From: Candidatus Nanoanaerosalina archaeon
GTDB taxonomy: Archaea; Nanohalarchaeota; Nanosalinia; Nanosalinales; Nanoanaerosalinaceae
Direction: 5' to 3'
DNA: 16,820 nt
Assembly (NCBI GenBank): GCA_022729285.1
Contig: JALDAI010000009.1
Coordinates: 1-16,820 of the forward strand
The stretch's first letter is position 1; every line of letters begins with the position of its first letter. Both the position numbers and the translations under genes were made by a program. The notes under the pieces are model-generated. The model was not told the origin of the DNA. It saw only the letters and a program-made list of their open reading frames with translations, and made no database searches. This document shows positions 1 through 7,264 of this stretch, one piece after another.

Positions 1-984
1 TTCACCACTGAATCATATGAGTGGAAGACCTCAACTTACTTTAGAAACTTATTTGAATACGGATATAACTTAGGAGAAACCCAGCTCCATTACTGGAGAG
101 AGTTTCCAAAAAGAAGTTTTATAGGTAAAAAAGCATTTCCAAGAACTAGAATACCGTTTAAAACAAGCATAGATAATCAAGTTGAAATAATAGCCAAAAA
201 AGAACCAAAAAACCTTTTTTACTTTCCAAGAGTGCTTTTAGCAGTTTCAAAACGTTTTAAACAAAAGTATCCGGATAAAAAGTTCCCTAATACTAGATCT
301 TTCTGTATAGGCGAAATATTAACCCCAAAAATGGAAGAAGAAATTTCCGGTGTTTTCCAAGGAGGTGTAACCAATATTTTAGGGACTGCTGAAACCCACC
401 ATGTAGGTTGGAGCTGTAAAGAGAAAGGATTCCATGTTGAAAGCGATACCACTATATTAGAAGTACTGAACCAACAAAATAAAAGACAAAAAACAGGTAA
501 AACCGGTTTTTTAACATACACCTCTCTTATAAACGAAGCCAACCCTATTTTGCGTTATAAAAACTATGATTTAGCAGTTCAGAGAGAAAAATGCAGATGT
601 AAAACAACATTTGATAGAGTGGGCGAAATCAGAGGAACGTTAAACACTCTTATACCGGTTTCAGATAACGAATTAATTTGTCCCGACATTCTTTTAGACA
701 GTTTAGCAGATCTTAAAGAAGTTCTTACACACCATCTATATGTTAAAAAGGACAAGATGACATTAAAGATTTTACCTAACCACACTATAAGCGAAGAAAC
801 AGTTAAAATTATCAAATACCGCCTTAGAAACCTTCTAGGACTTAAAAATGTTTTTGTAGAAAAATCGGAAAAACCTGCCTATACCCCAGGAGGTAAGCTT
901 AGAACCGTTATATCTGATAAAGAGGTTGAGAACCCTTTAGATAAACTCAGGTACCACGATCCTACAAAATTTTTTAGTAGGTAA
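1..984 (+). CDS. PaaK/CapK-like adenylate-forming enzyme, 3' part (5' truncated)
   Basis: The frame is open from the window edge, so the start and the N-terminal ATP-binding part are missing; about 327 residues remain. The family (phenylacetate-CoA ligase PaaK, CapK, coenzyme F390 synthetase) activates a carboxylate as an acyl-adenylate, usually then forming a thioester. Visible marks are an adenylate-site motif LGTAE where relatives have YGSTE, then CKEKGFHVESD resembling the family's CEEKNGLHVNED, then LRYKNYDL matching the RYRTGD hinge region, then CRCKTTFDRVGEIRG matching CPCGRTHPRIGRILGR. The small C-terminal domain ends with PGGKLRT, whose Lys fits the catalytic lysine. The substrate cannot be read from this. 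It is one of only two plus-strand genes and converges on the exporter gene. The family call is fairly safe; the name phenylacetate-CoA ligase should not be taken literally. Confidence 0.75.
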   Translation, partial: FTTESYEWKTSTYFRNLFEYGYNLGETQLHYWREFPKRSFIGKKAFPRTRIPFKTSIDNQVEIIAKKEPKNLFYFPRVLLAVSKRFKQKYPDKKFPNTRSFCIGEILTPKMEEEISGVFQGGVTNILGTAETHHVGWSCKEKGFHVESDTTILEVLNQQNKRQKTGKTGFLTYTSLINEANPILRYKNYDLAVQREKCRCKTTFDRVGEIRGTLNTLIPVSDNELICPDILLDSLADLKEVLTHHLYVKKDKMTLKILPNHTISEETVKIIKYRLRNLLGLKNVFVEKSEKPAYTPGGKLRTVISDKEVENPLDKLRYHDPTKFFSR

Positions 985-985
985 A

Positions 986-1001
986 GAGGTTTAAAAACCT
1001 C
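986..1001. terminator. Small hairpin between convergent genes
   Basis: GAGGTT and AACCTC form a 6-bp stem with a 4-nt loop in the 27-nt gap between two convergent stop codons. On the minus strand the hairpin contains a run of five T, the type of signal archaeal polymerase stops at. It may serve both genes. Evidence is position and symmetry only. Confidence 0.3.
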
Positions 1002-1011
1002 CTAACCTTTC

Positions 1012-3309
1012 TTAGCTATCAAATACTAGAATTACCGAAGGTAATACAACAAATGTAGCTATTATTGAGAAAGCCATAGCAAACAGTATAGCTTTTCCAA
1101 AGTTAGCTAAAACAGGGAAGTCGGAGAAGAGTAGTACTCCGAATCCAAACATTGTTGTAAGGCCAGAACCGAGTATAGGCCTAGCTTTTTTAGTTAAAGC
1201 AGTTTTAATAGCTTCTTCACTTGATTCAGTATTTTCTTTCTCCTCTAAAAATCTTTCATAAACATGGACTCCATAATCCACTCCTACACCTAATATGATT
1301 GAAGCTACAGTCACCGTTAAAGGATTCCATGGTACATTGAACAAGTACATAGATGCAGCAACCATCAAGACAGCTGAAACAGATACACTGCCTAAGAGGA
1401 TGCCAGAGTACTTAAAAGATTTTATAGCGAAAGCTAAAAATACAAATACAAGTCCAAAGCTCAGAAGCGTCATTTCAGTCAAACCTGACGTAACATTTTC
1501 TATAACGTTCCTGTTAAGTACAGGCTTACCTGTTACCCGTAATTCGCTATTTTCTAACTCTTCTTCACCAACATCGTAAATGCTGTCTATAAGCTCTCTA
1601 ACAGGTTTTCCTTCTATATCCTCAACAAAAAGCTGTACAAGAACAGTTTCCGGATATACTTCAGAAAATTCTTTTCCTAACACAGGAGGCCGGTCAACAG
1701 ATCTTTCATCTTCTAACAACTCATCTAAAGTAGCTTGTTCATCAGGAACTTCATGTCCTCCCATTTCCAAAGCCCTTACCGGACTTAAAACCGTGTTGAC
1801 ATGCTTCAAGTTCTCAGCTTCTTCTTCAAACTTTTCTACTTCACGGAATTTTTCTGGAGTGTAAGCATTCTCTTCAAACTCAACGAAGGTTTGAACAATG
1901 TTCGGACTGTCTACAGTAGACTCTAAATCCCTAATATCTTGTCTTTCCTGTATATCCGGCCAGTAATCCAACATTTCTTGTGTATTAGATACGTTAGGAT
2001 AAGCAAAAGCTCCTAAAGTTAATGCTAAAACGGTAACTAGTAAAACAAATTTTCTACTACCACAGACTTTTTCTGAAACACAGCAAGTGGCTTTTTCGAT
2101 AAAACTTTTAGACTTAGCTTCTTCAAACCTAACAACACCTCCTTTATCGAAAACTGTTAATAACGCAATTAGAAAGGTTACTGAGAAAACCATAGCTACA
2201 AAGATAGAAAATCCTGCAGTAGCACCGAACTGTCGAACCGGAGGCACATCAGAGATTAATAGAGAACCTAGACCTATCAAAGTTGTCCCCATTGCGAATG
2301 CTAAAGCCTTTCCTGTATACTTTACAGATCTTCTTGAAGCTTCTAGGCTCGATTTACCATTACTTTTCTCCTCTAAAAACCTTGTCTGTATTTGTAGGCT
2401 ATAATCAATACCTAATCCAAGAGATATTGGCATAACTCCAAGCATTATAGCATTAAATTCATAGCCTACAACGCCCATAAACCCTACCATCAGTATAAGC
2501 GTCGATATAGTAGTTATAAAAGGTAGAAATACATTAAATTTACTCTCCACCTTTCTATGCATGATCAAAAATACAAGTCCAACTATGATTAAAAAAGCAT
2601 AGCCAAACAGTCCTACCATCTCAGGAAGCATCAGTCCAAAAGCTGCGTTCTCAAATACAGGAGCTCCAGTAACAGTTGTATCAAAGGTCGAAAAATCTTT
2701 GTTTTCCAAAATATTATCGACTTCTTCTTTGACAACTTCCTCCTCAGTAACAGGAAGAAAGCCGAAAAAAGAATCATCATACTCCTCTAAATCAATGTTT
2801 CCGTACTGAGCAATTACTACCCCGGTATTGTTGTCCGGAATAAGAGAATTGATCATTTCATTAGCAGTTCTATGATTATCCATAGTAGCAGATACAGACC
2901 AATAATTTTCTTCAGTCGTATTAAGAAGATTTCCTTGGCCTGGCCCAGATTTAACCGGATGAGCAGGCGTTGTAACAAAAGTAAAAAGTTCTGTAGAATA
3001 AAGTTCCTCAGAAAATGTTTCTATATCCTCCATAACATCAGGATCATAGATTTCTTTTTCCTTAGTATCCAAAACAATAAAAACCTCATTACCTTTTCCA
3101 AACTCGCTTTGAAGCCTTTGCCAATCCTCATTTATCTGTGAATCTTCATCAATGTAAAGATCCATGCCCATACTCATGCTTACCTGCGAAACACCGATTA
3201 AAGAAGTTAAAACTACCATTATAGAGGCCAAAATTACTAGCTTAGAGTTTTTAGAGGAAAAACCTCCTACTTTTTCAAGAAAATTTGTAAAAAATGATTT
3301 ATTATCCAT
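1012..3309 (-). CDS. RND/MMPL-family exporter
   Basis: A proton-driven RND-superfamily transporter of the MMPL/archaeal type, in the cytoplasmic membrane. It shows the tandem duplication of the family: one TM helix, a large outside domain of about 180 residues, a helix bundle, then the same order again. Each half has the proton-relay motif: GLGIDYSLQIQTRFLEE in the first and GVGVDYGVHVYERFLEE in the second. The ATG at 3309 is preferred over the upstream in-frame ATG at 3336, because AGGTG lies 6 nt before it and a TATA box near 3356 puts the transcript start near 3330. That gives 765 residues. It follows two envelope genes on the same strand but has its own promoter. The substrate is unknown; lipids, sterol-like molecules or drugs are known for relatives. 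Confidence 0.88.
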   Translation of the reverse strand: MDNKSFFTNFLEKVGGFSSKNSKLVILASIMVVLTSLIGVSQVSMSMGMDLYIDEDSQINEDWQRLQSEFGKGNEVFIVLDTKEKEIYDPDVMEDIETFSEELYSTELFTFVTTPAHPVKSGPGQGNLLNTTEENYWSVSATMDNHRTANEMINSLIPDNNTGVVIAQYGNIDLEEYDDSFFGFLPVTEEEVVKEEVDNILENKDFSTFDTTVTGAPVFENAAFGLMLPEMVGLFGYAFLIIVGLVFLIMHRKVESKFNVFLPFITTISTLILMVGFMGVVGYEFNAIMLGVMPISLGLGIDYSLQIQTRFLEEKSNGKSSLEASRRSVKYTGKALAFAMGTTLIGLGSLLISDVPPVRQFGATAGFSIFVAMVFSVTFLIALLTVFDKGGVVRFEEAKSKSFIEKATCCVSEKVCGSRKFVLLVTVLALTLGAFAYPNVSNTQEMLDYWPDIQERQDIRDLESTVDSPNIVQTFVEFEENAYTPEKFREVEKFEEEAENLKHVNTVLSPVRALEMGGHEVPDEQATLDELLEDERSVDRPPVLGKEFSEVYPETVLVQLFVEDIEGKPVRELIDSIYDVGEEELENSELRVTGKPVLNRNVIENVTSGLTEMTLLSFGLVFVFLAFAIKSFKYSGILLGSVSVSAVLMVAASMYLFNVPWNPLTVTVASIILGVGVDYGVHVYERFLEEKENTESSEEAIKTALTKKARPILGSGLTTMFGFGVLLFSDFPVLANFGKAILFAMAFSIIATFVVLPSVILVFDS

Positions 3310-3351
3310 AAAAACACCTTGTGTTGTCTCGTTCAACTTTGATGCACAAAC

Positions 3352-3361
3352 TTTTTTATAG
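3352..3361 (-). promoter_or_regulatory. TATA box of the exporter gene
   Basis: On the minus strand the sequence reads CTATAAAAAAG. Its centre lies about 47 nt before the preferred ATG, so transcription from about 25 nt downstream leaves a leader of about 20 nt that still holds the AGGTG ribosome site. This spacing is the main reason to reject the upstream ATG. Confidence 0.55.
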
Positions 3362-3387
3362 ATACTGTGCCTCTTAAAAAACCATAA

Positions 3388-5319
3388 TCAATTTCTAAAA
3401 AAGAACAACAACATAATTAAAAACCCTAAAACGCTAATAAAAATCCCAAGATAATCAGAAAAGTTACGAAAATGCTCTAAAATTATTTCTCCAGAACCCT
3501 TTACCAAAACAAAGTTTGGAGAAGCTCTATAGACGTCTAAACTCCCTTCCTCAGAATAAGCTTTCCAGCCACTATCATAACTTACCTTAAACAGAATCGG
3601 TTTATCCTCCTCAAACTCTGTTTCAACCCTCCAAAAATCCTGTGAATCAGAAACCTCTAATACATTTACGTCCCCGCCAACAAAGTTTTCTGAATCTCCT
3701 TTAAAATTCTCCTCCACTAAAAGCTTAGAAAAATCACCTTCATAAAACCAGTTATCTACTTCATCCGCCCATAATTCGCTTTCAACACTTGACATCTCTC
3801 CTTCAAAAACCTCAACATAGGAAGTATTTCCAACAGAGTATAGACTAAACTCCCCATCATAATACTGTATATCAATCTCCTCAAATTTATTCAAATCTTC
3901 CAAAAAATCTTCTGAATCATGGAAAACATAATTTACGCCAAAAAAGTTTAGATAATCCGACAAGTTTTCAGGAGATCTACTACTCCTTCTACTAGGGCGG
4001 TTAGCCCACAGAAATGTGTCCGGTTCAACAAAACCCTCTAAGGCCTGGAAATATGGTGCGTTAGGACTTGACTCAACAAAAAGGCCTTTAACCCCTGGGT
4101 TACCTGACACCATTGGAACAGCATGGTGGTAAAACAAAGAAGTTGGCTGAGAGTTAGAACTAGCAGCCACTAAAATTCTTCCTTCGCCTACATCGTCTAT
4201 CTCAAAACCTATGTTTCCTCGCTGATTAAAAGCTATAGATGGAGAAAAGATAAGGGCCAAACCTGTTAAAACAAGAAAAATATTTTTTGAAAAGTTTGTT
4301 AGCTTGAAGAAAGACAAAAACAATAACGGTAAAAACATGTAGAAGAACAGACCGAACCTATAAACCCTTAAAGAAGCGTACCTACTTCCTAAAAACATAA
4401 AAAATGTTAGAAAAGCTAGGAAAGTGGATAAATAAGAGAAGACTTTTTTCTTAGAAAAATAATTATACCCTAAAAAACCAAATAAACCTGTCCAAATTAT
4501 TAAAGGAAGTTTATCAAGCAGATAAAAACCTGCGAAATCTGTTCCAAAACCTCCTATACTAAATCCTTCAATATTTAGGAGAAATGGAACTGTCCAAAAA
4601 GCAGTTAATAATGCGGATAAAATAATGTGTTTTACCAAAAAAACAGTTCTTTGATCCTCAAAGTAACGACAAAAAACAACTGATAACCATCCTATTGCTG
4701 CAACAATCGCCATATAAGGATGTGATAAAAGTACAGTAGAAAACAACAAAGTTAGTAAAATAGGTCTTTCTTCGCCGCTAAAAAGTATTGAAAAGTAAAA
4801 AAGTAGGAAAGGTAGTGCAAAAAGACTTGTTACAAGACCTGTCTCAAAAGCTCCATGGAAAGTTCCTCCCATATCTAGGCGTGAGAACATAAAAAGAGTA
4901 GAAACGATTAAGAAAACACTTATCAAAGACTCTTTTATGTCAAAACCAATCTTTCTACATAGAAAATAAGCAGAAAAGGGGATTAAAAGGACAGAAAACA
5001 CAATTAAAAACTTGAACGCTGTTTCTAACCCAATAAAATTACCAAAAAAAGCAGATAAATAAGAAAATAAAGGCGGATAAAACCTGTTCTGCATATATCC
5101 TCCGAAGAAATAAGGATTCCATCCAAAAATCTCAGGGAATATGTAATTTTTCTGGTACCATGATGCGAAAAAATGGCCTAACATATCTCTAAAAAAGATG
5201 TTTGAATTAAGAAAAGGCCTCACAACCTTTTTAGCTAATACAAAAACTACAAATAAAAGACCAAAAAACTCCAACTTTCTTTTAAACAAAAAGTTCTCTA
5301 CATACTTTGGAACATCCAT
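3388..5319 (-). CDS. Polytopic membrane protein, PTPS-related/YfhO-like (GT-C-like) class
   Basis: About 643 residues with some 12 hydrophobic segments. An N-terminal helix is followed by a loop with FFRDMLGHFFASWY, then GWNPYFFGGY and FYPPL. The Asp-containing first loop and the W-x-P...GY...FYPP pattern are typical of the so-called 6-pyruvoyl-tetrahydropterin-synthase-related membrane proteins and of YfhO, thought to resemble GT-C glycosyltransferases that use lipid-linked sugars. From about residue 370 to 615 there is a soluble, acidic, probably extracellular domain ending in a VSYDSGWKAY motif, then a last TM helix. The third-residue ATG is chosen as start, since GAGGT lies 6 nt before it and directly abuts the first ATG. 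It begins 16 nt after the surface-protein gene, so the two are probably co-transcribed. A role in glycosylating that protein or other envelope components is inference. Confidence 0.7.
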   Translation of the reverse strand: MDVPKYVENFLFKRKLEFFGLLFVVFVLAKKVVRPFLNSNIFFRDMLGHFFASWYQKNYIFPEIFGWNPYFFGGYMQNRFYPPLFSYLSAFFGNFIGLETAFKFLIVFSVLLIPFSAYFLCRKIGFDIKESLISVFLIVSTLFMFSRLDMGGTFHGAFETGLVTSLFALPFLLFYFSILFSGEERPILLTLLFSTVLLSHPYMAIVAAIGWLSVVFCRYFEDQRTVFLVKHIILSALLTAFWTVPFLLNIEGFSIGGFGTDFAGFYLLDKLPLIIWTGLFGFLGYNYFSKKKVFSYLSTFLAFLTFFMFLGSRYASLRVYRFGLFFYMFLPLLFLSFFKLTNFSKNIFLVLTGLALIFSPSIAFNQRGNIGFEIDDVGEGRILVAASSNSQPTSLFYHHAVPMVSGNPGVKGLFVESSPNAPYFQALEGFVEPDTFLWANRPSRRSSRSPENLSDYLNFFGVNYVFHDSEDFLEDLNKFEEIDIQYYDGEFSLYSVGNTSYVEVFEGEMSSVESELWADEVDNWFYEGDFSKLLVEENFKGDSENFVGGDVNVLEVSDSQDFWRVETEFEEDKPILFKVSYDSGWKAYSEEGSLDVYRASPNFVLVKGSGEIILEHFRNFSDYLGIFISVLGFLIMLLFFFRN

Positions 5320-5335
5320 CACCATACCTCATTTT

Positions 5336-6439
5336 CTATAAATTAGTTGGGAAACAGTTTACAAAATCCGGTAATTCTTCCTCACCAATACTTGAACCTT
5401 CATAAAAGTTATAACAAGACGTAACACTACCAACCTCCCATTCAGAGAGACTGTAGCTCATACCCGACCCTAAAAACATTCCTTGCATACTCCTTACATT
5501 AGAGACATCCCACTCAGAGAGATCTTGGCCAAAGCTTTCAGCACCGGAAAACATAGAGCTCATATCCTCAACACTAGAAACATCCCAGCCAGAAATATCT
5601 CTGTTAAAACTCTCAGCACCGGAAAACATGTATCCTGTTGAAGTAGCTCCCTCTGTATCCCATCCCTGGAGAGAACCGTTGAAACTTTCAGCAGAGTAAA
5701 AAACTCCTTCAAATGATTCAACACTAGAAACATCCCAACCGGATAAATCTTGGTTAAAAGATGTTGCACGGTTGAACATAAACCTCATATCTTCAAGACT
5801 AGAGGTATCCCAACCAGAAACATCCTGGTTAAAACTAGAAGCACCAGAAAACATATAACTCATATCCTCAACACTAGAAACATCCCAGCCAGAAATATCT
5901 TGGTTAAACTTTTCAGCACCGGAAAACATGCTAGCCATACTTTCCACATTAGAAACATCAACTTCGGATAAACTTCCGTTAAAAGACGAACCCATAAAAG
6001 TACCGCTCATATCCTCTAAAGACGACAGACCATTAAGACCAGCAAAATCGAAGCCTTCAAAATCCACATTTCTATACATGTATTTTGTGCTTTTCACACC
6101 AAAAGAACTAGGGAGATCTGTTAAAACATCTGTTAACTTTTCAGGAGTTCCCTCGCCACTATTTTCTCCCTCGCCATAAAAGGAAATCCGTTCAGCCTCT
6201 CCTTCGATAGAGATGTTATACTTTCCGGATTCATTGTAACTATGGGTTAAATACCCTGTACCGTTGAAAGAGGTTTCAGATCCATCACCCCAGTCAATGT
6301 ACATCTCAGAATCCTCTACAAAGAACGTGAACTCTTCTTCAACATTCACCTCAAAGTCGAAAGAAGACGGGATCAAAATTAATACAGAAGCAGCCACTAA
6401 AAACGCCAATAAAAAAGGTAAAATTTTTACAGCCTCCAT
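5336..6439 (-). CDS. Surface protein: PKD-like domain plus BspA/DUF285 repeats
   Basis: A 367-residue protein whose N-terminus (residues 4-24) is one hydrophobic helix, a signal peptide or anchor. Residues 28-85 look like a PKD-type beta domain, with YIDWGDGSE and later LTHSYNESGKYNISI. Residues 137-345 are BspA-like DUF285 repeats of 25 residues, with the pattern DVSSVEDMSxMFSGAxSFNQD followed by SGW. Seven are clear and the outer ones degenerate. The family is found in surface proteins of mycoplasmas, gut bacteria and protists and is linked to binding or adhesion; the repeats are leucine-poor relatives of LRR folds. Two cysteines (342 and 361) near the C-terminus could form a disulfide. There is no lipobox and no C-terminal anchor. 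The protein is very acidic and Ser-rich. It is the first gene of a likely operon with the membrane protein downstream. Confidence 0.8.
   Translation of the reverse strand: MEAVKILPFLLAFLVAASVLILIPSSFDFEVNVEEEFTFFVEDSEMYIDWGDGSETSFNGTGYLTHSYNESGKYNISIEGEAERISFYGEGENSGEGTPEKLTDVLTDLPSSFGVKSTKYMYRNVDFEGFDFAGLNGLSSLEDMSGTFMGSSFNGSLSEVDVSNVESMASMFSGAEKFNQDISGWDVSSVEDMSYMFSGASSFNQDVSGWDTSSLEDMRFMFNRATSFNQDLSGWDVSSVESFEGVFYSAESFNGSLQGWDTEGATSTGYMFSGAESFNRDISGWDVSSVEDMSSMFSGAESFGQDLSEWDVSNVRSMQGMFLGSGMSYSLSEWEVGSVTSCYNFYEGSSIGEEELPDFVNCFPTNL
5438..5959 (-). repeat. Seven coding repeats of about 75 bp (25 aa)
   Basis: Units begin at residues 161, 186, 211, 236, 261, 286 and 311 of the surface protein; the last is one residue short. 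Several units are nearly identical at the DNA level, for instance the stretches near 5570-5600 and 5873-5900, which suggests recent duplication or conversion between units. Such repeats can expand and contract by recombination. Confidence 0.8.
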
Positions 6440-6517
6440 ACTTTTTAGTTTTGTTATCCAGAGTTAAAATGGTTTAAAACAAAAACAATAAAAAGTTGTC
6501 ACCCCTACCTAACAAAC
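6440..6517. promoter_or_regulatory. Divergent promoter region
   Basis: This 78-nt spacer separates the minus-strand surface-protein gene and the plus-strand small acidic-protein gene. AATAAAAAG (about 6488-6496) lies some 26 nt before the plus ATG. On the minus strand ATTTTAAC (about 6462-6469) lies some 26 nt before its ATG. Between them GGTTTAAAAC (6471-6480) reads as a TATA-like site both ways. Neither ATG has a convincing ribosome site, so both messages may be leaderless. Confidence 0.45.
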
Positions 6518-6898
6518 ATGGGAACGGGTTCAGAAAGTTCAGTAAAAGAAGAGATAGAAAGAAAAGCAGTAGAGTACCTTGAAAAAACAAATATTTTCGA
6601 TAAAACAGGGTCTTTAGATGTAGAAGCATACCTCACAAACAAGAATTTCAGTTACGAAGTAGCGATACAGGAGTACGCAGAAGAAAACTTCTTCCCGGAC
6701 GACCAGGAAAAGTTTCTAAAAGAAGTTGAAAAACTTAGGATAGACTACATGGAAAAAGAAGATATCCTAGACAAAACAGGGTCATTAGACACAAAAAAAT
6801 ACCAAGAAAGCCTTACAAAGACCTATAACAAGATTCTAGATGAAATCAATGACATAGAAGAAAAAATATACGCTGATAAAATACCAAAACCATCTTAA
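6518..6898 (+). CDS. Small acidic protein with internal duplication, function unknown
   Basis: I do not recognise this 126-residue protein. It is charged, probably mostly helical, with no membrane segment or signal peptide and no cysteine. Two copies of one unit are plain: residues 14-40 contain EYLEKTNIFDKTGSLD and residues 72-97 contain DYMEKEDILDKTGSLD, 57 residues apart, so DKTGSLD recurs exactly at 28-34 and 85-91. The last 30 residues look like a coiled-coil-forming helix ending in a short PKPS tail. It is transcribed away from the surface-protein gene. The stop lies 5 nt from the end of the convergent IscU-like gene. There is no ribosome site, and a TATA-like box sits at leaderless distance. 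The coding frame is supported by the conserved duplication. Confidence 0.65.
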   Translation: MGTGSESSVKEEIERKAVEYLEKTNIFDKTGSLDVEAYLTNKNFSYEVAIQEYAEENFFPDDQEKFLKEVEKLRIDYMEKEDILDKTGSLDTKKYQESLTKTYNKILDEINDIEEKIYADKIPKPS

Positions 6899-6903
6899 AA
6901 TTT

Positions 6904-7263
6904 CTAAATGTTTTCAACAGCATAAAAACAAGTTAGAGCGCATTTAAGCCTTGATTCTCTTGGTTTAAACCCTATTAATTCAAAAAAACCTTTTTCATCT
7001 AACTCCTTTAACTCCTTCCTAGACAAACCTTTAACCGCCTCACTGAAAAAAGAAGAAAAGGATCTAGAAATTACACAGCCATCCGATTTAACCCCGACAT
7101 CCTCGACAACCCTATTAACAAATTTTAAAGTGATTTCAACAGTATCGTTACACGATTTATTCTCTCCTTTACCATAAAAATCATAATTATCAAGCAAACC
7201 AGAGTTCTTAGGATTCTCAAAATGGTCTAAAACAGCTTCACGGTACTTTTCCAAATTATCCAT
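6904..7263 (-). CDS. IscU/SufU-type Fe-S cluster scaffold protein
   Basis: A 119-residue scaffold on which Fe-S clusters are assembled before transfer to apoproteins. The N-terminus VLDHFENPKNSG matches the family's DHYRNPRNKG. The three ligand cysteines are present: Cys38 in KSCND, Cys63 in DGCVIS and Cys108 in RLKCAL. Asp40, which helps cluster release in relatives, is kept, though the usual CGD reads CND. Lys107 stands where IscU has a ligand histidine, as in SufU, yet the SufU insertion between the second and third Cys is absent (45 residues apart). An additional Cys112 follows. The GAGGT ribosome site lies inside the last codons of thiI, which ends 1 nt before this ATG, so translation is probably coupled. 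No cysteine desulfurase gene is in view. Confidence 0.85.
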   Translation of the reverse strand: MDNLEKYREAVLDHFENPKNSGLLDNYDFYGKGENKSCNDTVEITLKFVNRVVEDVGVKSDGCVISRSFSSFFSEAVKGLSRKELKELDEKGFFELIGFKPRESRLKCALTCFYAVENI

Positions 7264-7264
7264 A

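Noticed and set aside
1295..1864. Open frames on the plus strand opposite the exporter gene
   Set aside because: They lie wholly antisense to a well-supported transporter and their translations look like low-complexity shadows.
3310..3336. Upstream ATG for the exporter
   Set aside because: It lies almost at the predicted transcript start and has no ribosome site, unlike the ATG at 3309.
5438..5959. Regular repeats of about 75 bp that could suggest a CRISPR-like or satellite array
   Set aside because: The period is exactly 25 codons in one open frame, and the variation keeps the protein pattern, so these are coding DUF285 repeats.
5750..6179. Open frames on the plus strand opposite the surface-protein gene
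   Set aside because: Their repeats merely mirror the DUF285 repeats on the other strand.
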